Shown: positions 38,606 to 48,793, counted from the first letter of the stretch. The stretch: 64,000 bases of DNA from CBDHCC01 sp965219235 (GCA_965219235.1 OZ244721.1:1798001-1862000), one strand, 5' to 3'. Numbers and translations: made by a program. The notes: a model not told the origin generated them from the letters alone.

Positions 38606-39652
38606 CTACGCCGCCAGCACGAACGGCTCGAGCCCCGCCAGCCGCGTCTTCACCTCCAGCTCCGGCACCTCCCTCGGCTCCAGCCCCCGCACCGCTTCCG
38701 CCATCGCCGCGATGTGCGCAGGCGTGGACCCGCAGCAGCCGCCCAGCACGTTCACCTGACCCGCCGCCGCCCACTCGCGCACCAGCGCCGCCGTCGTCGC
38801 GGGCTGCTCGTCATACTCGCCGAGTTCGTTGGGCAGGCCGGCGTTGGGATAGACCATGACGTGCGCGTCGGCGACGTTCGAGAGCACCGCGACGTGCGGC
38901 CGCAGCTGCTCCGCGCCGAACGAGCAGTTCAGCCCGATGGTGAGCGGGCGGGCGTGACGGACGGAGTACCAGAACGCCTCCACCGTGTGCCCCGACAGGT
39001 TGCGGCCCGACAAGTCGGTGAGCGTCATGCTCATCATGATCGGCAGGTCGAGGCCGCGCTCCCGCTCCACCCGCTTGACCGCCGCGACGCCGGCCTTGGC
39101 GTTCAGCGTATCGAACACCGTCTCGATCAGGATGAAGTCGGCCCCGCCGTCCACCAGCGCGTCGGCCTGCTCGGCATACACGTCAGTCAGGTCGTCGAAG
39201 GTGATCTCGCGATAGCCGGGGTCGTTCACGTCCGGCGAAAGCGACAGCGTCTTGTTCGTCGGCCCGATCGCGCCCGCCACGAAGCGCGGCCGCCCGTCCG
39301 CCGCCTCCGCCTCGTCCGCGCACCGGCGCGCGATGGCGGCCGACGCGCGGTTGATGTCGCCGACCAGCGCTTCGGCCGCATAGTCCGCCTGGCTGATCCG
39401 GTTGGCGGAAAAGGTGTTGGTGCTGACGATGTCGGAGCCTGCGTCGAGATACCGGCGGGTGATATCCTCCACCACGTCGGGCCGGGTGAGCGCCAGTATG
39501 TCGTTGTTGCCCTTCTGGTCGGCGGCCAGCCCCAGCTCGCCGGCGTAATCGGCTTCCGCAAGGCCCAGCGTCTGGATCGACGTGCCGAAGGCGCCGTCCG
39601 TCAAAAGGATTCGCTCCGACGCGGCACGGGCGAAGCGGTCGCGCGCGCTCAC
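38606..39652 (-). CDS. metH: Methionine synthase N-terminal gene (homocysteine S-methyltransferase domain)
   Basis: 348 residues from a GTG that overlaps the metF stop. It contains only the homocysteine-binding barrel: ILLTDGAFGTSIQTLGL at the start, NTFSANR, GAIGPTNKTLSLSPDV, then the zinc cysteines in IGLNCSFGA and LGGCCGSTP. It lacks pterin and B12 domains, which lie on the next gene (35741-38437). This is the split MetH arrangement, and the two products must act together. Translation appears coupled to metF. Confidence 0.94.
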   Translation of the reverse strand: MSARDRFARAASERILLTDGAFGTSIQTLGLAEADYAGELGLAADQKGNNDILALTRPDVVEDITRRYLDAGSDIVSTNTFSANRISQADYAAEALVGDINRASAAIARRCADEAEAADGRPRFVAGAIGPTNKTLSLSPDVNDPGYREITFDDLTDVYAEQADALVDGGADFILIETVFDTLNAKAGVAAVKRVERERGLDLPIMMSMTLTDLSGRNLSGHTVEAFWYSVRHARPLTIGLNCSFGAEQLRPHVAVLSNVADAHVMVYPNAGLPNELGEYDEQPATTAALVREWAAAGQVNVLGGCCGSTPAHIAAMAEAVRGLEPREVPELEVKTRLAGLEPFVLAA

Positions 39653-40569
39653 GCTGCCCGCTCCATCTCGACCACAGGCCGCGCGCCCAGAAGATGACAG
39701 ACCGCGTAGGCGAGGTCGGCCTTGTTGAGCGTGTAGAAGTGGAACTGCCGCACCCCGCCCGCATACAGCGTGCGGCACAGCTCGGCCGCCACTGTGGCCG
39801 CGACCAGTGCCCGCGCGCTTGGCCGTTCGTCCAAGCCATCGAACAGCCGGTCCATCCAGCCGGGGATGCTCGCGCCGCACTGACCGGCGAAGCGACGCAC
39901 CTGAGCCACGCTGCCGACCGGCAGGATGCCCGGCACGATCTCCGCCGCGACACCCGCCGCCGCCGCTCGATCGCGGAAGCGGAAGAAATGCTCGGCGGAG
40001 AAGAAGAACTGGGTGATCGCGCGCGTGGCGCCCGCGTCCAGCTTACGCTTCAGATTGTCGAGGTCGCTCTCCGGACAGTCGGAGTCCGGGTGCACCTCGG
40101 GATAGGCGGCGACCGACAGCTCGAACGGCGCCACCTTGCGCAGACCCGCCACCAGTTCGGCGGCGTTGCGATAGCCCTCCGGGTGGGCCGTGAAGGGCGC
40201 GCCGGGGTCGGTGGCATCGCCGCGCAACGCCACGATGTGCCTCACGCCGGCATCCCAATAGGCGCGGGCGACGGCATCGACCTCGTCGCGGCTCGCCTCC
40301 ACACAGGTCAGGTGCGCGGCCGCCGGCACTCCGGTCTCGCGCACGATGCGCGCGACGGTCTGGTGCGTGCGCTCGCGCGTCGAGCCACCCGCGCCGTAGG
40401 TCACGGACACGAAGCGCGGCCCCAGCGGCACCAGCATCTCCACCGCCTCCCAGAGCGACGCGGCCATGGCGTCGGTCTTGGGCGGGAAGAACTCGAACGA
40501 CACGGCCACATCGCCCGCCAGGTCTGCGAACAACGGCTGGTCGGTCGGCGGATGGAGGCGATCGGTCAT
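39649..40569 (-). CDS. metF: 5,10-methylenetetrahydrofolate reductase
   Basis: 306 residues, the usual length. Motifs are SFEFFPPKT with the catalytic Glu, VSVTYGAGGSTRERT, HLTCVEAS, ALRGDATDPG, and ITQFFFSAEHFFRF. It reduces methylenetetrahydrofolate to 5-methyltetrahydrofolate, the methyl donor for MetH encoded next. The ATG overlaps the stop of the ArsR-methyltransferase gene as ATGA, and its own stop overlaps the GTG of the metH N-terminal gene. Confidence 0.96.
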   Translation of the reverse strand: MTDRLHPPTDQPLFADLAGDVAVSFEFFPPKTDAMAASLWEAVEMLVPLGPRFVSVTYGAGGSTRERTHQTVARIVRETGVPAAAHLTCVEASRDEVDAVARAYWDAGVRHIVALRGDATDPGAPFTAHPEGYRNAAELVAGLRKVAPFELSVAAYPEVHPDSDCPESDLDNLKRKLDAGATRAITQFFFSAEHFFRFRDRAAAAGVAAEIVPGILPVGSVAQVRRFAGQCGASIPGWMDRLFDGLDERPSARALVAATVAAELCRTLYAGGVRQFHFYTLNKADLAYAVCHLLGARPVVEMERAA

Positions 40570-41543
40570 GCGGCGCGCCTCTCCTGGCCGGCGACCGGAG
40601 CGGCGGGTCGTTGACCCAGCCAGCACTCAACCGTCAGGACACCACCCCCCAGCGTGCGCCGGTCCGCCAGGCACAGACCCGCCGCGGCGAACCAGCGCGC
40701 GATCTGGTCGGTGTCGAAGCCCAGCCGGACGTGGTTGTGTTCGTGCCGAAGCGTCTCCTGGTCGTGGGCGGCGAAGTCGACGATCAGCAGTCGCCCGCCC
40801 GGCCGCAACAGTCGCGCCGCCTCCGCCACGGTGCGATCCGGCAAATGGGCGAAGTGGAGAAGATGGTGCAGGATGACGGTGTCGGCGCTGCCATCCGCCA
40901 GCGGCAAGGCGTACATGTCGCCCTGGCGCAGATCGGCCTCCGCCCGCACCTCCGCCAGCTTCGCGCGCGCGAGCCGGAGCATCTCCGGGCTGCGGTCCAC
41001 ACCTATGGCGTGTTCGGCGCGCTCGCCGAACAGTTGCAGCATCCGGCCGGTGCCCGTGCCGATGTCGACCAGCGTGCCGAGCGACGGGCCGTCCAGCAGC
41101 TCCGCCGCCGCGCGCTCGACCGCCGGCTCGGCGATATGAAGCGCGCGCACGGCATCCCACCGCTCGGCCAGGCTGTCGAAATACTCCTCCGCCTGACGCG
41201 CTCGGTCGGCCCGGATCGCCGCCAGCCGCTCGCGATCGTCGCGACGCCAATCCTGCGCTTCGTCGGATTGGACGAGCGCGTCGATCAGCCCGTTGACCAG
41301 GGACATCGCCTCACCCGCCACCGGACGCAGGAACACCCAGCTGCCCTCCCGCCGCCGTTCCGCCAGTCCGGCGGCGACGAGGATCTTGACGTGACGCGAG
41401 GTGCGCGGCTGGCTGAGCCCCAGCACCTGCGCCAGCTCGCCCACGGACAGCTCCATCTCGCAGAGAAGAGAGACGATCCTCAACCGGGTGGCGTCCGAAA
41501 GCGCTTGAAAGAGAGCGAGTGCTTGATCCATTGGCATACGCAT
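40566..41543 (-). CDS. ArsR-family regulator fused to SAM-dependent methyltransferase domain
   Basis: 325 residues. Residues 1-90 are an ArsR winged helix (ALFQALSDATRLRIVSLLCEMELSVGELAQVLGLSQPRTSRHVKIL). Residues from about 135 on form a class I methyltransferase with motif I LVDIGTGTGRML, IGVDRSPEML, and RLLRPGGRLLIVDF. Heading the metF-metH operon, it is probably a sensor of SAM or S-adenosylhomocysteine, comparable in role to SahR-type ArsR regulators, with the methyltransferase fold as ligand pocket or enzyme. No metal-binding Cys pair typical of arsenic sensors was seen in the helix-turn-helix. Three in-frame ATG codons (41543, 41537, 41531) are possible starts; the palindrome at 41539-41564 favours the inner ones. 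Confidence 0.88.
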   Translation of the reverse strand: MRMPMDQALALFQALSDATRLRIVSLLCEMELSVGELAQVLGLSQPRTSRHVKILVAAGLAERRREGSWVFLRPVAGEAMSLVNGLIDALVQSDEAQDWRRDDRERLAAIRADRARQAEEYFDSLAERWDAVRALHIAEPAVERAAAELLDGPSLGTLVDIGTGTGRMLQLFGERAEHAIGVDRSPEMLRLARAKLAEVRAEADLRQGDMYALPLADGSADTVILHHLLHFAHLPDRTVAEAARLLRPGGRLLIVDFAAHDQETLRHEHNHVRLGFDTDQIARWFAAAGLCLADRRTLGGGVLTVECWLGQRPAAPVAGQERRAA

Positions 41544-41564
41544 ATAAAGATACGGTTATATGCG
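41539..41564. promoter_or_regulatory. Candidate operator of the methionine operon
   Basis: The arms CGCATATAA (41539-41547) and TTATATGCG (41556-41564) are perfect inverted copies separated by eight bases. This is an AT-rich imperfect palindrome of the type bound by ArsR-family dimers, in an otherwise GC-rich region. It overlaps the first possible start codon of the ArsR-methyltransferase gene, so autoregulation is likely. Confidence 0.6.
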
Positions 41565-41690
41565 GTCAACGGCGTTCTGCGGACAGGTGCCTCCCTTGCG
41601 CGCCGTTCCCGCGTTCCCTATGCGCCCTCGCCTGCCGCTGGCCTCCAAGGCTCGCAAGGCATCGTTTCCCACTTGAAGGATGTTCGTCCG

Positions 41691-41963
41691 ATGAAGACAG
41701 TGACCATGGTGGCCTTCGCCACCGCCGCCCTGGGCCTGACGGCCTGCGACAAGGCCGCCGACAACACCACCGCCGCGCAGGATATCAGCGAGGCGAACAC
41801 GATGGCGGACAACTCGGTGTCCATGGCCGAGGACGCGCTCAACAACGCCGCCACCACCGACTCCGACGTGACCGAGGACAAGATGGCGAACGCCTCCGAC
41901 ATGGCCGATAAGGCGTCGGAAAAGGTCGAGGACGCGAAGGACAAGGTGGACGACGCCAACTGA
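41691..41963 (+). CDS. Small acidic lipoprotein
   Basis: 90 residues. The signal sequence MKTVTMVAFATAALGLTAC ends in a good lipobox (LTAC). The mature part is rich in Ala, Asp, Asn and Met, without aromatic residues, and is probably helical or disordered (AEDALNNAATTDSDV, ASDMADKASEKVEDAKDKVDDAN). No family was recognised. A second lipoprotein of similar composition follows 106 bases downstream on the same strand, so they may be a duplicated pair. Periplasmic, anchored to a membrane. Confidence 0.75.
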   Translation: MKTVTMVAFATAALGLTACDKAADNTTAAQDISEANTMADNSVSMAEDALNNAATTDSDVTEDKMANASDMADKASEKVEDAKDKVDDAN

Positions 41964-42069
41964 GCCACAACGGTTCGGCTTGCTTCTGCAACATCTCGTC
42001 GTTAAATCTGCGCTGTCGATCGGGGCTCGAGAGGCTATCGACAGTCGCACCAGCTTGAGAGGACACACC

Positions 42070-42372
42070 ATGCGCGCACTCACCATCGGCTTGATGACCG
42101 CCACTGCCTTGGCAGCCGCCGGTTGCTCGCAAAAGACCCAGGACGCCGCGGCCAACACCGCCGATTCCATCGGGAATGATACGATGAACAACCTGGACGC
42201 GACCGGCGACGCCCTCGGCAACGCCGGCGACGCGATCTCGAATGGTGCCGAGCGAACCGGCGACGCCGTGGCGAACGGTGCGGACGCGACCGGCGACGCC
42301 GTGGCGAACGGCGCCGCCCGCACCGAGGCGGACATGCAGGGCACCACGGTCAAGGACGCCAAGCGCGACTGA
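42070..42372 (+). CDS. Small repeat-containing lipoprotein
   Basis: 100 residues. The signal sequence MRALTIGLMTATALAAAGC ends in a lipobox (AAGC). The mature protein contains 11-residue repeats: NGAERTGDAVA, NGADATGDAVA and the degenerate NGAARTEADMQ, encoded by 33-base DNA repeats at 42241-42273 and 42274-42306. The 11-mer periodicity recalls LEA-like or apolipoprotein-like amphipathic helices, but no established family was recognised. A strong terminator follows directly. Confidence 0.78.
   Translation: MRALTIGLMTATALAAAGCSQKTQDAAANTADSIGNDTMNNLDATGDALGNAGDAISNGAERTGDAVANGADATGDAVANGAARTEADMQGTTVKDAKRD
42241..42306 (+). repeat. Two 33-base tandem repeats within the lipoprotein gene
   Basis: Two adjacent 33-base units encode NGAERTGDAVA and NGADATGDAVA. 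The second unit differs from the first at a few positions only, and a diverged third unit follows. Copy number could vary by slippage. Confidence 0.8.
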
Positions 42373-42394
42373 GACATCCGCTTTCAGGCACGGG

Positions 42395-42437
42395 AAGGGC
42401 GCTTCGGAAGGACCCGAAGCGCCCTTTTCTTGTTTTT
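42395..42437 (+). terminator. Intrinsic terminator after the small lipoprotein gene
   Basis: A 13-base-pair stem (AAGGGCGCTTCGG at 42395-42407 with CCGAAGCGCCCTT at 42414-42426) has a six-base loop and is followed by a T-rich tract TTTTCTTGTTTTT. It starts 22 bases after the lipoprotein stop. Confidence 0.93.
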
Positions 42438-42458
42438 GGTGCATGGCCCGTGCGAGCG

Positions 42459-43799
42459 TCAGTTCCGCCCCCCGCGAGCGGCATCGGCGAACCGTGTTCG
42501 CATCTCCTCCTCGGGCACTGCAGCCTGGTCGCGGAAACTGTCGCGGATGAGCGTCGGTCCGCTCGCTCCGGTGGCCGCCCACCTGCCCGGACCATGCAAA
42601 GCCTTCCACTTGGCAGCACTCTGGAGCCGATCGATGGGCGACGGGTGGGTCCAGAAAACGACGCGTTGCGCCAGCGGCGGGCGAAGCGGCCCCCCTCGCG
42701 CGAGCCGCAGGGTCAGCGCGGCGAAGCCGTCGGGATCGCGCGCGATCGCCAGTCCTCGCTCGTCCGCTTGACGCTCCAGCACCTTGACGAGTTCGGTCTG
42801 CGCCGGAAGCCGGATCAGGTAGGCCGTCGCGAAGGTGAGCGCGACCGCGGCCGAGGCTCCGATCCCGGTCAGCGCCAGACGCGCTTCGAGTTTCCGGGCA
42901 GACAGCGCCGCCAGCCAGCACAACGCGCCGAACAGGACGATGAGCAGGAGATTGCCCAGAACACCATGCCAGAGTGTGACGTGCGCCAATTCATGGCCGG
43001 CCACCGCCCGCACCTCCGCCGCCGTATAGGGTTCATAGGCCGGCTTGATGTTCTCCGGCAGGACCGGGAGGATGTTGAACATCCGTTCGCCAAAGATCAC
43101 CGTCGGACGCCACTCCCACCATTGTGCGTGCGCGTTGTCCGGGGTCAGCAGAGCCCATTTGCGCCGGCCGATCAGCAACCGATCCGGCGGGACCCCCACC
43201 TCCGCCGCCATCCGCTGGACCTCGCGGGTTACGGGCGTGTCGGGGAGCGGTTCGACGATGTCATAGTTGGGCGGGTCGGCGAGCCAGAGCAGCCACAGGC
43301 TCGCGCCGGCGGTGGCGATCAGCCAGTAGCGGCTGGGCCAGCGCGCCACGATCCAGCCGGCGACCGGCACCAGGATCATGCCAAGCAGGAGGAGCCACGG
43401 CAGGACGTCCAGCTGCTGGGTGAGCCACCACCAGTCCGACCCGGGCGAACCGAACGGCACCGGGTTCCCGTTCAGATCGGTGAGCATGGCTCGGGGGCCG
43501 TCGGTCACGCCCAGGCGACGTTCCAAGTAGTATCTGGCCGGCCAGGTGGCGGTCACCGCCACTAAGGTCAGCGGAACGGAGAAGAGGACCCGCCGCAGCC
43601 AGGATCGCGCCGTCACCCGTTCGGTCCACAGCGCACATCGACGCGACGCCCCGCTGACGACGAACAACGCCACGCCGAGAATCGCCGCGACGAAGGGAAG
43701 CAGCGACCAGAACGGGCTCGTCCCCGGCGCGCAGTCCAGCACCCGGCATTTGGCCGCGTGACGCGCGACCCAGATCGCCAGCTGCTCGTCCGCTCCCAT
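42459..43799 (-). CDS. M48-family membrane metalloprotease
   Basis: 446 residues from the ATG at 43799, which follows GGGGAAGG; an upstream in-frame start at 43862 is possible. Four or more hydrophobic segments occur (about 33-50, 73-88, 135-152, 285-300). The zinc motif VAGHELAHVTLWHG gives His269, Glu270 and His273, with the third ligand Glu342 in LERQADERG. This is the HtpX/Ste24-like layout with the active site facing the cytoplasm or membrane surface. It may take part in membrane-protein quality control. It neighbours groEL, but in a separate transcript: the groEL terminator lies between them. Confidence 0.87.
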   Translation of the reverse strand: MGADEQLAIWVARHAAKCRVLDCAPGTSPFWSLLPFVAAILGVALFVVSGASRRCALWTERVTARSWLRRVLFSVPLTLVAVTATWPARYYLERRLGVTDGPRAMLTDLNGNPVPFGSPGSDWWWLTQQLDVLPWLLLLGMILVPVAGWIVARWPSRYWLIATAGASLWLLWLADPPNYDIVEPLPDTPVTREVQRMAAEVGVPPDRLLIGRRKWALLTPDNAHAQWWEWRPTVIFGERMFNILPVLPENIKPAYEPYTAAEVRAVAGHELAHVTLWHGVLGNLLLIVLFGALCWLAALSARKLEARLALTGIGASAAVALTFATAYLIRLPAQTELVKVLERQADERGLAIARDPDGFAALTLRLARGGPLRPPLAQRVVFWTHPSPIDRLQSAAKWKALHGPGRWAATGASGPTLIRDSFRDQAAVPEEEMRTRFADAARGGRN

Positions 43800-43865
43800 C
43801 TCCTTCCCCGTCCCCGTCCGCGCGAACGGCGTTAACGCGCACGTCGGACGAGGACAAGGCACACG

Positions 43866-43895
43866 AAAAGGGCCGGAGGATTGCTCCCCCGGCCC
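43866..43895 (-). terminator. Intrinsic terminator after groEL
   Basis: Read on the minus strand, GGGCCGGGGGA pairs with TCCTCCGGCCC (one G-T pair) around the loop GCAA, followed by TTTT. It lies 24 bases beyond the groEL stop. Confidence 0.8.
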
Positions 43896-43919
43896 ATCTC
43901 GTCAGCGTTGAGCGGGGAT

Positions 43920-45572
<1,653 letters not shown>

Positions 45573-45627
45573 GATGTTGCTGCCTTTCTATTCAAATGTT
45601 GAGATGAGATGTGAAGTCGTGTTCGCT

Positions 45628-45915
45628 TCAGCCGACGATGCCCAGGATGTCCGATTCCTTCATGATGATGAGGTCCTCGCCATCCAACTTGACCTCCGTG
45701 CCCGACCACTTGCCGAACAGGATGCGGTCGCCCTGCTTGACCTCCAGCGGGTGGACCTCGCCGGCCTCGTTGCGGGCGCCGGTGCCGGCGGACACGACCT
45801 CGCCCTCCTGGGGCTTTTCCTTGGCGGTGTCGGGGATGATGATGCCCCCTGCGGTCTTCTCTTCGGCCTCGACGCGACGGACGAGGACGCGATCGTGCAA
45901 CGGACGAAAGGTCAT
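45628..45915 (-). CDS. groS: Co-chaperonin GroES
   Basis: 95 residues, beginning MTFRPLHDRVLVRRVEAEEKTAGG. The mobile loop (TAGGIIIPDTAKEK) and the end EDLIIMKESDILGIVG are typical. It caps the GroEL cavity. First gene of the groESL operon; the CIRCE element lies 34 bases upstream of its ATG. The open frame continues upstream, but the family start is this Met. Confidence 0.99.
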   Translation of the reverse strand: MTFRPLHDRVLVRRVEAEEKTAGGIIIPDTAKEKPQEGEVVSAGTGARNEAGEVHPLEVKQGDRILFGKWSGTEVKLDGEDLIIMKESDILGIVG

Positions 45916-45949
45916 AAGCGAGTTCCTCTGCTGGAGTGAATGGTGCGAG

Positions 45950-45976
45950 CTGGCACTCTCAAGTGGAGAGTGCCAG
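45950..45976. promoter_or_regulatory. CIRCE operator (HrcA site) of groESL
   Basis: The arms CTGGCACTC (45950-45958) and GAGTGCCAG (45968-45976) are perfect inverted copies with the canonical nine-base spacer, matching the CIRCE consensus xTAGCACTC-N9-GAGTGCTAx closely. It is located just upstream of groES, so HrcA repression is expected. Confidence 0.96.
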
Positions 45977-45986
45977 CCTAAGCGCC

Positions 45987-46014
45987 GATATGGGCTGGCG
46001 GTCCCGGCCGTCAA
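45987..46014 (-). promoter_or_regulatory. Putative groESL promoter
   Basis: On the minus strand TTGACG (46014-46009) and CATATC (45992-45987) are spaced by 16 bases, immediately upstream of the CIRCE element. The CCCTTGAC context also resembles the RpoH -35 region. The -10 match is only moderate. Confidence 0.45.
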
Positions 46015-46149
46015 GGGCAGAACCGTGACAGGGGAACAACGGACGGGAGGGCGATTCGGTCCGCGGAACATCATCCCATCGCTTCGCGGCAGGGAGGATG
46101 CGCTCGCGTCGATTGCCTCCCTTCCCCCGCCCCGCTACGCCCCACGCCC

Positions 46150-48027
46150 ATGAAGCTGATCCGCGCCGGCTGGGCCGTCCTCGTGGGCATCAAGGACGCG
46201 CTCGTGCTCGTTGTCCTGCTGCTCTTCTTCGCGCTTCTCTACGCCGCGCTCAGCTGGTCGCCCAACCCGGCCGGGGTGCACGACGGCGCCCTGCTCCTGA
46301 AGCTCGACGGCACCATCGTCGAACAGCCCGCCATCCCCGATCCCTTCCCGGCCCTGGTCGGTCTGGAGAGGGTGGCGACCGAGCATCGGTTGCGCGACGT
46401 GACCGACGCCATCGATCGGGCCGCCTCCGACGATCGGGTGAAGGTGGTGGTGCTCGACCTCGACCGCTTCCTGGGCGGCGGCTCGGTGGCGCTGACGCAG
46501 GTGGGTGCGGCGCTCGAGCGGGTGCGAACGGCCGGCAAGCCGATCCTGACCTACGCCACCGCCTACACCGATGGCAGCTACCAGCTCGCCGCGCACGGAA
46601 CGGAGCTGTGGCTGGATCCCATGGGCGGCGCGATGTTCGCGGGCCGCGGCGGCTCGGCCCTGTTCTACAAGGGGCTGCTCGACCGGCTGGGCGTCACCGT
46701 CCACGTCTACAAGGTCGGCAACTACAAGAGCGCGCCGGAGCCCTACGTCCGCACCGGCTTTTCCGACGCCGCGCGCCAGGAGAACCGGCAGCTTGCCGAC
46801 ACGCTGTTCGCGCGCTGGCTGGAGGACGTGAGGTCCGCGCGGCCGAAGCTCGACATCGCCGCCTACGCCGCCGATCCGGTCGCGGTGGCGGAGCGGGGGC
46901 CGACGCTCGCCCGCGCCGCGCTGGACCTGGGCGTGGTCGACCGGCTGGGCGATCGCCGGCATTTCGAGGGGCGCGTGATGGCGCTGGCGGGCCGGGCCGA
47001 CCTGGACGCCGACCTGCCGTATCGCGCGATCCCGCTCGCCGACTACATCGCCGAGGCCGACCGGGTCACCGACGGCGGCGTGGCGGTGGTGACGGTCGCG
47101 GGCACGATCGTCGACGGCACCGGCGGGCCGGGCTCGGCGGCCGGCGACACCGTCGCCGACACCATCGAGCGGGCGGTCGAGCGCGATGCGACCAAGGCCC
47201 TGGTGGTGCGCATCGACTCGCCCGGCGGGTCGGTGCTGGCCTCGGAGCGCATCCGCCAGGCGGTGCTGCGCGCCAAGGAAAAGAAGATGCCGGTGGTGGT
47301 CTCGATGGGCAACGTCGCGGCTTCGGGCGGCTATTGGGTGGCGAGCGCCGGCGACGCGATCTTCGCCGAGCCCGCGACGATCACCGGATCGATCGGGGTG
47401 TTCGGGGTGCTGCCGACCTTCGAGGGCACGCTCGCCAAACTGGGACTGACCACCGACGGCGTGGCCACCACGCCCTTGACCGGCGAGCCCAACGTGCTGG
47501 GCGGCACCAGCCCGCAGTTCGACCGCATCAGCGAGGCCGGAGTGGCGGACATCTATCGCCAGTTCGTGGGCCTCGTGGCGCGCTCCCGCCGCATGACTCC
47601 CCAGGCGGTGGACCGCATCGCCCAGGGTCGCGTGTGGGACGGCGGCACGGCGCGGCAATTGGGGCTGGTCGACCGCTTCGGCGGCCTGGACGCGGCGGTG
47701 GCCGACGCGGCGCGGCGCGCGAAGCTGACGGGTGAGGCGGCGAAGCCCACCTTCGTGGAACCGGAGGCGACCGGCTGGGCGCGCTGGTTCGCGCGCACCG
47801 CCGGAGAGGGCGCCGAGGCCGCCATGCCGCTGGATCTGATCGGACGCGAGGGCTGGCGGCAGCGGCAGCTCGCGCGGGCCGCGATCGACCAGGCGCTGGC
47901 GATTGCCCAGGGAGCCGGCATCCGCGTCGAGTGCCTGACCTGCGCCCCGTTCGCCGGCGGCGCGGATCGCGCGGTGACGAACGGGACCGGATGGTGGACG
48001 GCGTGGGCGGCGCGCTGGTTCAGGTGA
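46150..48027 (+). CDS. sppA: Signal peptide peptidase SppA, long form
   Basis: 625 residues, the tandem-domain 67K type of SppA. One N-terminal membrane anchor (ALVLVVLLLFFALLYAALSW) is followed by two ClpP-like domains. The general-base lysine is Lys193 in VGNYKSAPEPY of the first domain, and the nucleophile is Ser392 in NVAASGGYWVAS of the second. DSPGGSVLASE and TITGSIGVFG are also typical. It digests cleaved signal peptides in the inner membrane. The ribosome-binding site is weak. Its 3' end overlaps the convergent TRIC-type gene by eight bases. Confidence 0.95.
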   Translation: MKLIRAGWAVLVGIKDALVLVVLLLFFALLYAALSWSPNPAGVHDGALLLKLDGTIVEQPAIPDPFPALVGLERVATEHRLRDVTDAIDRAASDDRVKVVVLDLDRFLGGGSVALTQVGAALERVRTAGKPILTYATAYTDGSYQLAAHGTELWLDPMGGAMFAGRGGSALFYKGLLDRLGVTVHVYKVGNYKSAPEPYVRTGFSDAARQENRQLADTLFARWLEDVRSARPKLDIAAYAADPVAVAERGPTLARAALDLGVVDRLGDRRHFEGRVMALAGRADLDADLPYRAIPLADYIAEADRVTDGGVAVVTVAGTIVDGTGGPGSAAGDTVADTIERAVERDATKALVVRIDSPGGSVLASERIRQAVLRAKEKKMPVVVSMGNVAASGGYWVASAGDAIFAEPATITGSIGVFGVLPTFEGTLAKLGLTTDGVATTPLTGEPNVLGGTSPQFDRISEAGVADIYRQFVGLVARSRRMTPQAVDRIAQGRVWDGGTARQLGLVDRFGGLDAAVADAARRAKLTGEAAKPTFVEPEATGWARWFARTAGEGAEAAMPLDLIGREGWRQRQLARAAIDQALAIAQGAGIRVECLTCAPFAGGADRAVTNGTGWWTAWAARWFR

Positions 48028-48661
48028 CGCCGTCCAGCCCCCGGTGAGCGGGCAGGGCCAGCCGCCAGCGGATCGCCGCCGCGCGCAAGCCGAAGCCCGC
48101 GAGCGCCGACAGGGCGGCCGCGGCCGGCACCGCCAGCCCGGCCGCCTGCAGACCGACGAACGCGCCCGACGCCAGCGCGGCGGCGGTGACGTAGAGCTCC
48201 GGGCGCATCAGGATCGACGGCTCGCCCGCCAGAACGTCGCGCAGGATGCCGCCGACGCACGCCGTCACCACGCCCATCAGCGCCGCCGACAGCGGATCGA
48301 CCCCGGCCTCCAGCGACTTGGCCGCGCCGAACACGGCGTAGGCCCCCAGCCCGGCGGCATCGAGCCAGGCGAGCGCCCGGCCGCTCCACCAGCGCGCCGG
48401 CGTCACCCACACCACCACCGCCATGGCCAGGCAGATGAAGGGCGCGGCGGTGCCTCGCATCCAGAACACCGGCGCGCCGATCAGCAGGTCGCGCACCGTC
48501 CCACCGCCCACGCCCGTCACCAGCGCGAAGAAGGCGAAGGTGACGAGCGTCTGCCGCTTGCCGGCCGCCACCAGCGCGCCGGACAGGGCGAAGACGGCGG
48601 TGCCGGTGAGGTCGAGCAGCGACAGCACCGGGCCGATCTGGAGGGGAAGGTCGGGGGTCAT
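48020..48661 (-). CDS. TRIC-type/UPF0126 cation channel family membrane protein
   Basis: 213 residues with about seven hydrophobic segments in two related halves. Each half carries the family motif: GVGGGTVRDLLIG and CVGGILRDVLAG, with DLTGTAVFALSGALVA at the N-terminus. Bacterial members are homologs of trimeric intracellular cation channels and are usually annotated as YadS/YicG-like; glycine or ion transport has been suggested for some. The end overlaps sppA by eight bases tail to tail. Confidence 0.92.
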   Translation of the reverse strand: MTPDLPLQIGPVLSLLDLTGTAVFALSGALVAAGKRQTLVTFAFFALVTGVGGGTVRDLLIGAPVFWMRGTAAPFICLAMAVVVWVTPARWWSGRALAWLDAAGLGAYAVFGAAKSLEAGVDPLSAALMGVVTACVGGILRDVLAGEPSILMRPELYVTAAALASGAFVGLQAAGLAVPAAAALSALAGFGLRAAAIRWRLALPAHRGLDGVT

Positions 48662-48700
48662 GGCCAGTGTCCCTGCACGAAGCCGCAGTCCCGCACCATG

Positions 48701-48793
48701 CCTTGCTCCCGCGGAAGCAGGAGCCCCGCTGGCGCTTCGGGCGGGTGGAGGACGCGAGGCGACCTCGGGGCTCCTGCGTTCGCAGGAGCAAGG
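48701..48793. repeat. Solo inverted pair of the GCTCCTGCGAAAGCAGGAGC repeat family
   Basis: Two 28-base arms (48701-48728 and 48766-48793) are inverted copies with three mismatches, around a 37-base loop. Their core is the same as in the pair that frames the GIY-YIG gene at 50689-51049. It lies in the gap between the TRIC-type and DUF5946 genes. Confidence 0.85.

Noticed and set aside
41544..41690. SAM riboswitch upstream of the methionine operon
   Set aside because: The candidate operator overlaps the start codon and no conserved riboswitch stem pattern could be traced.
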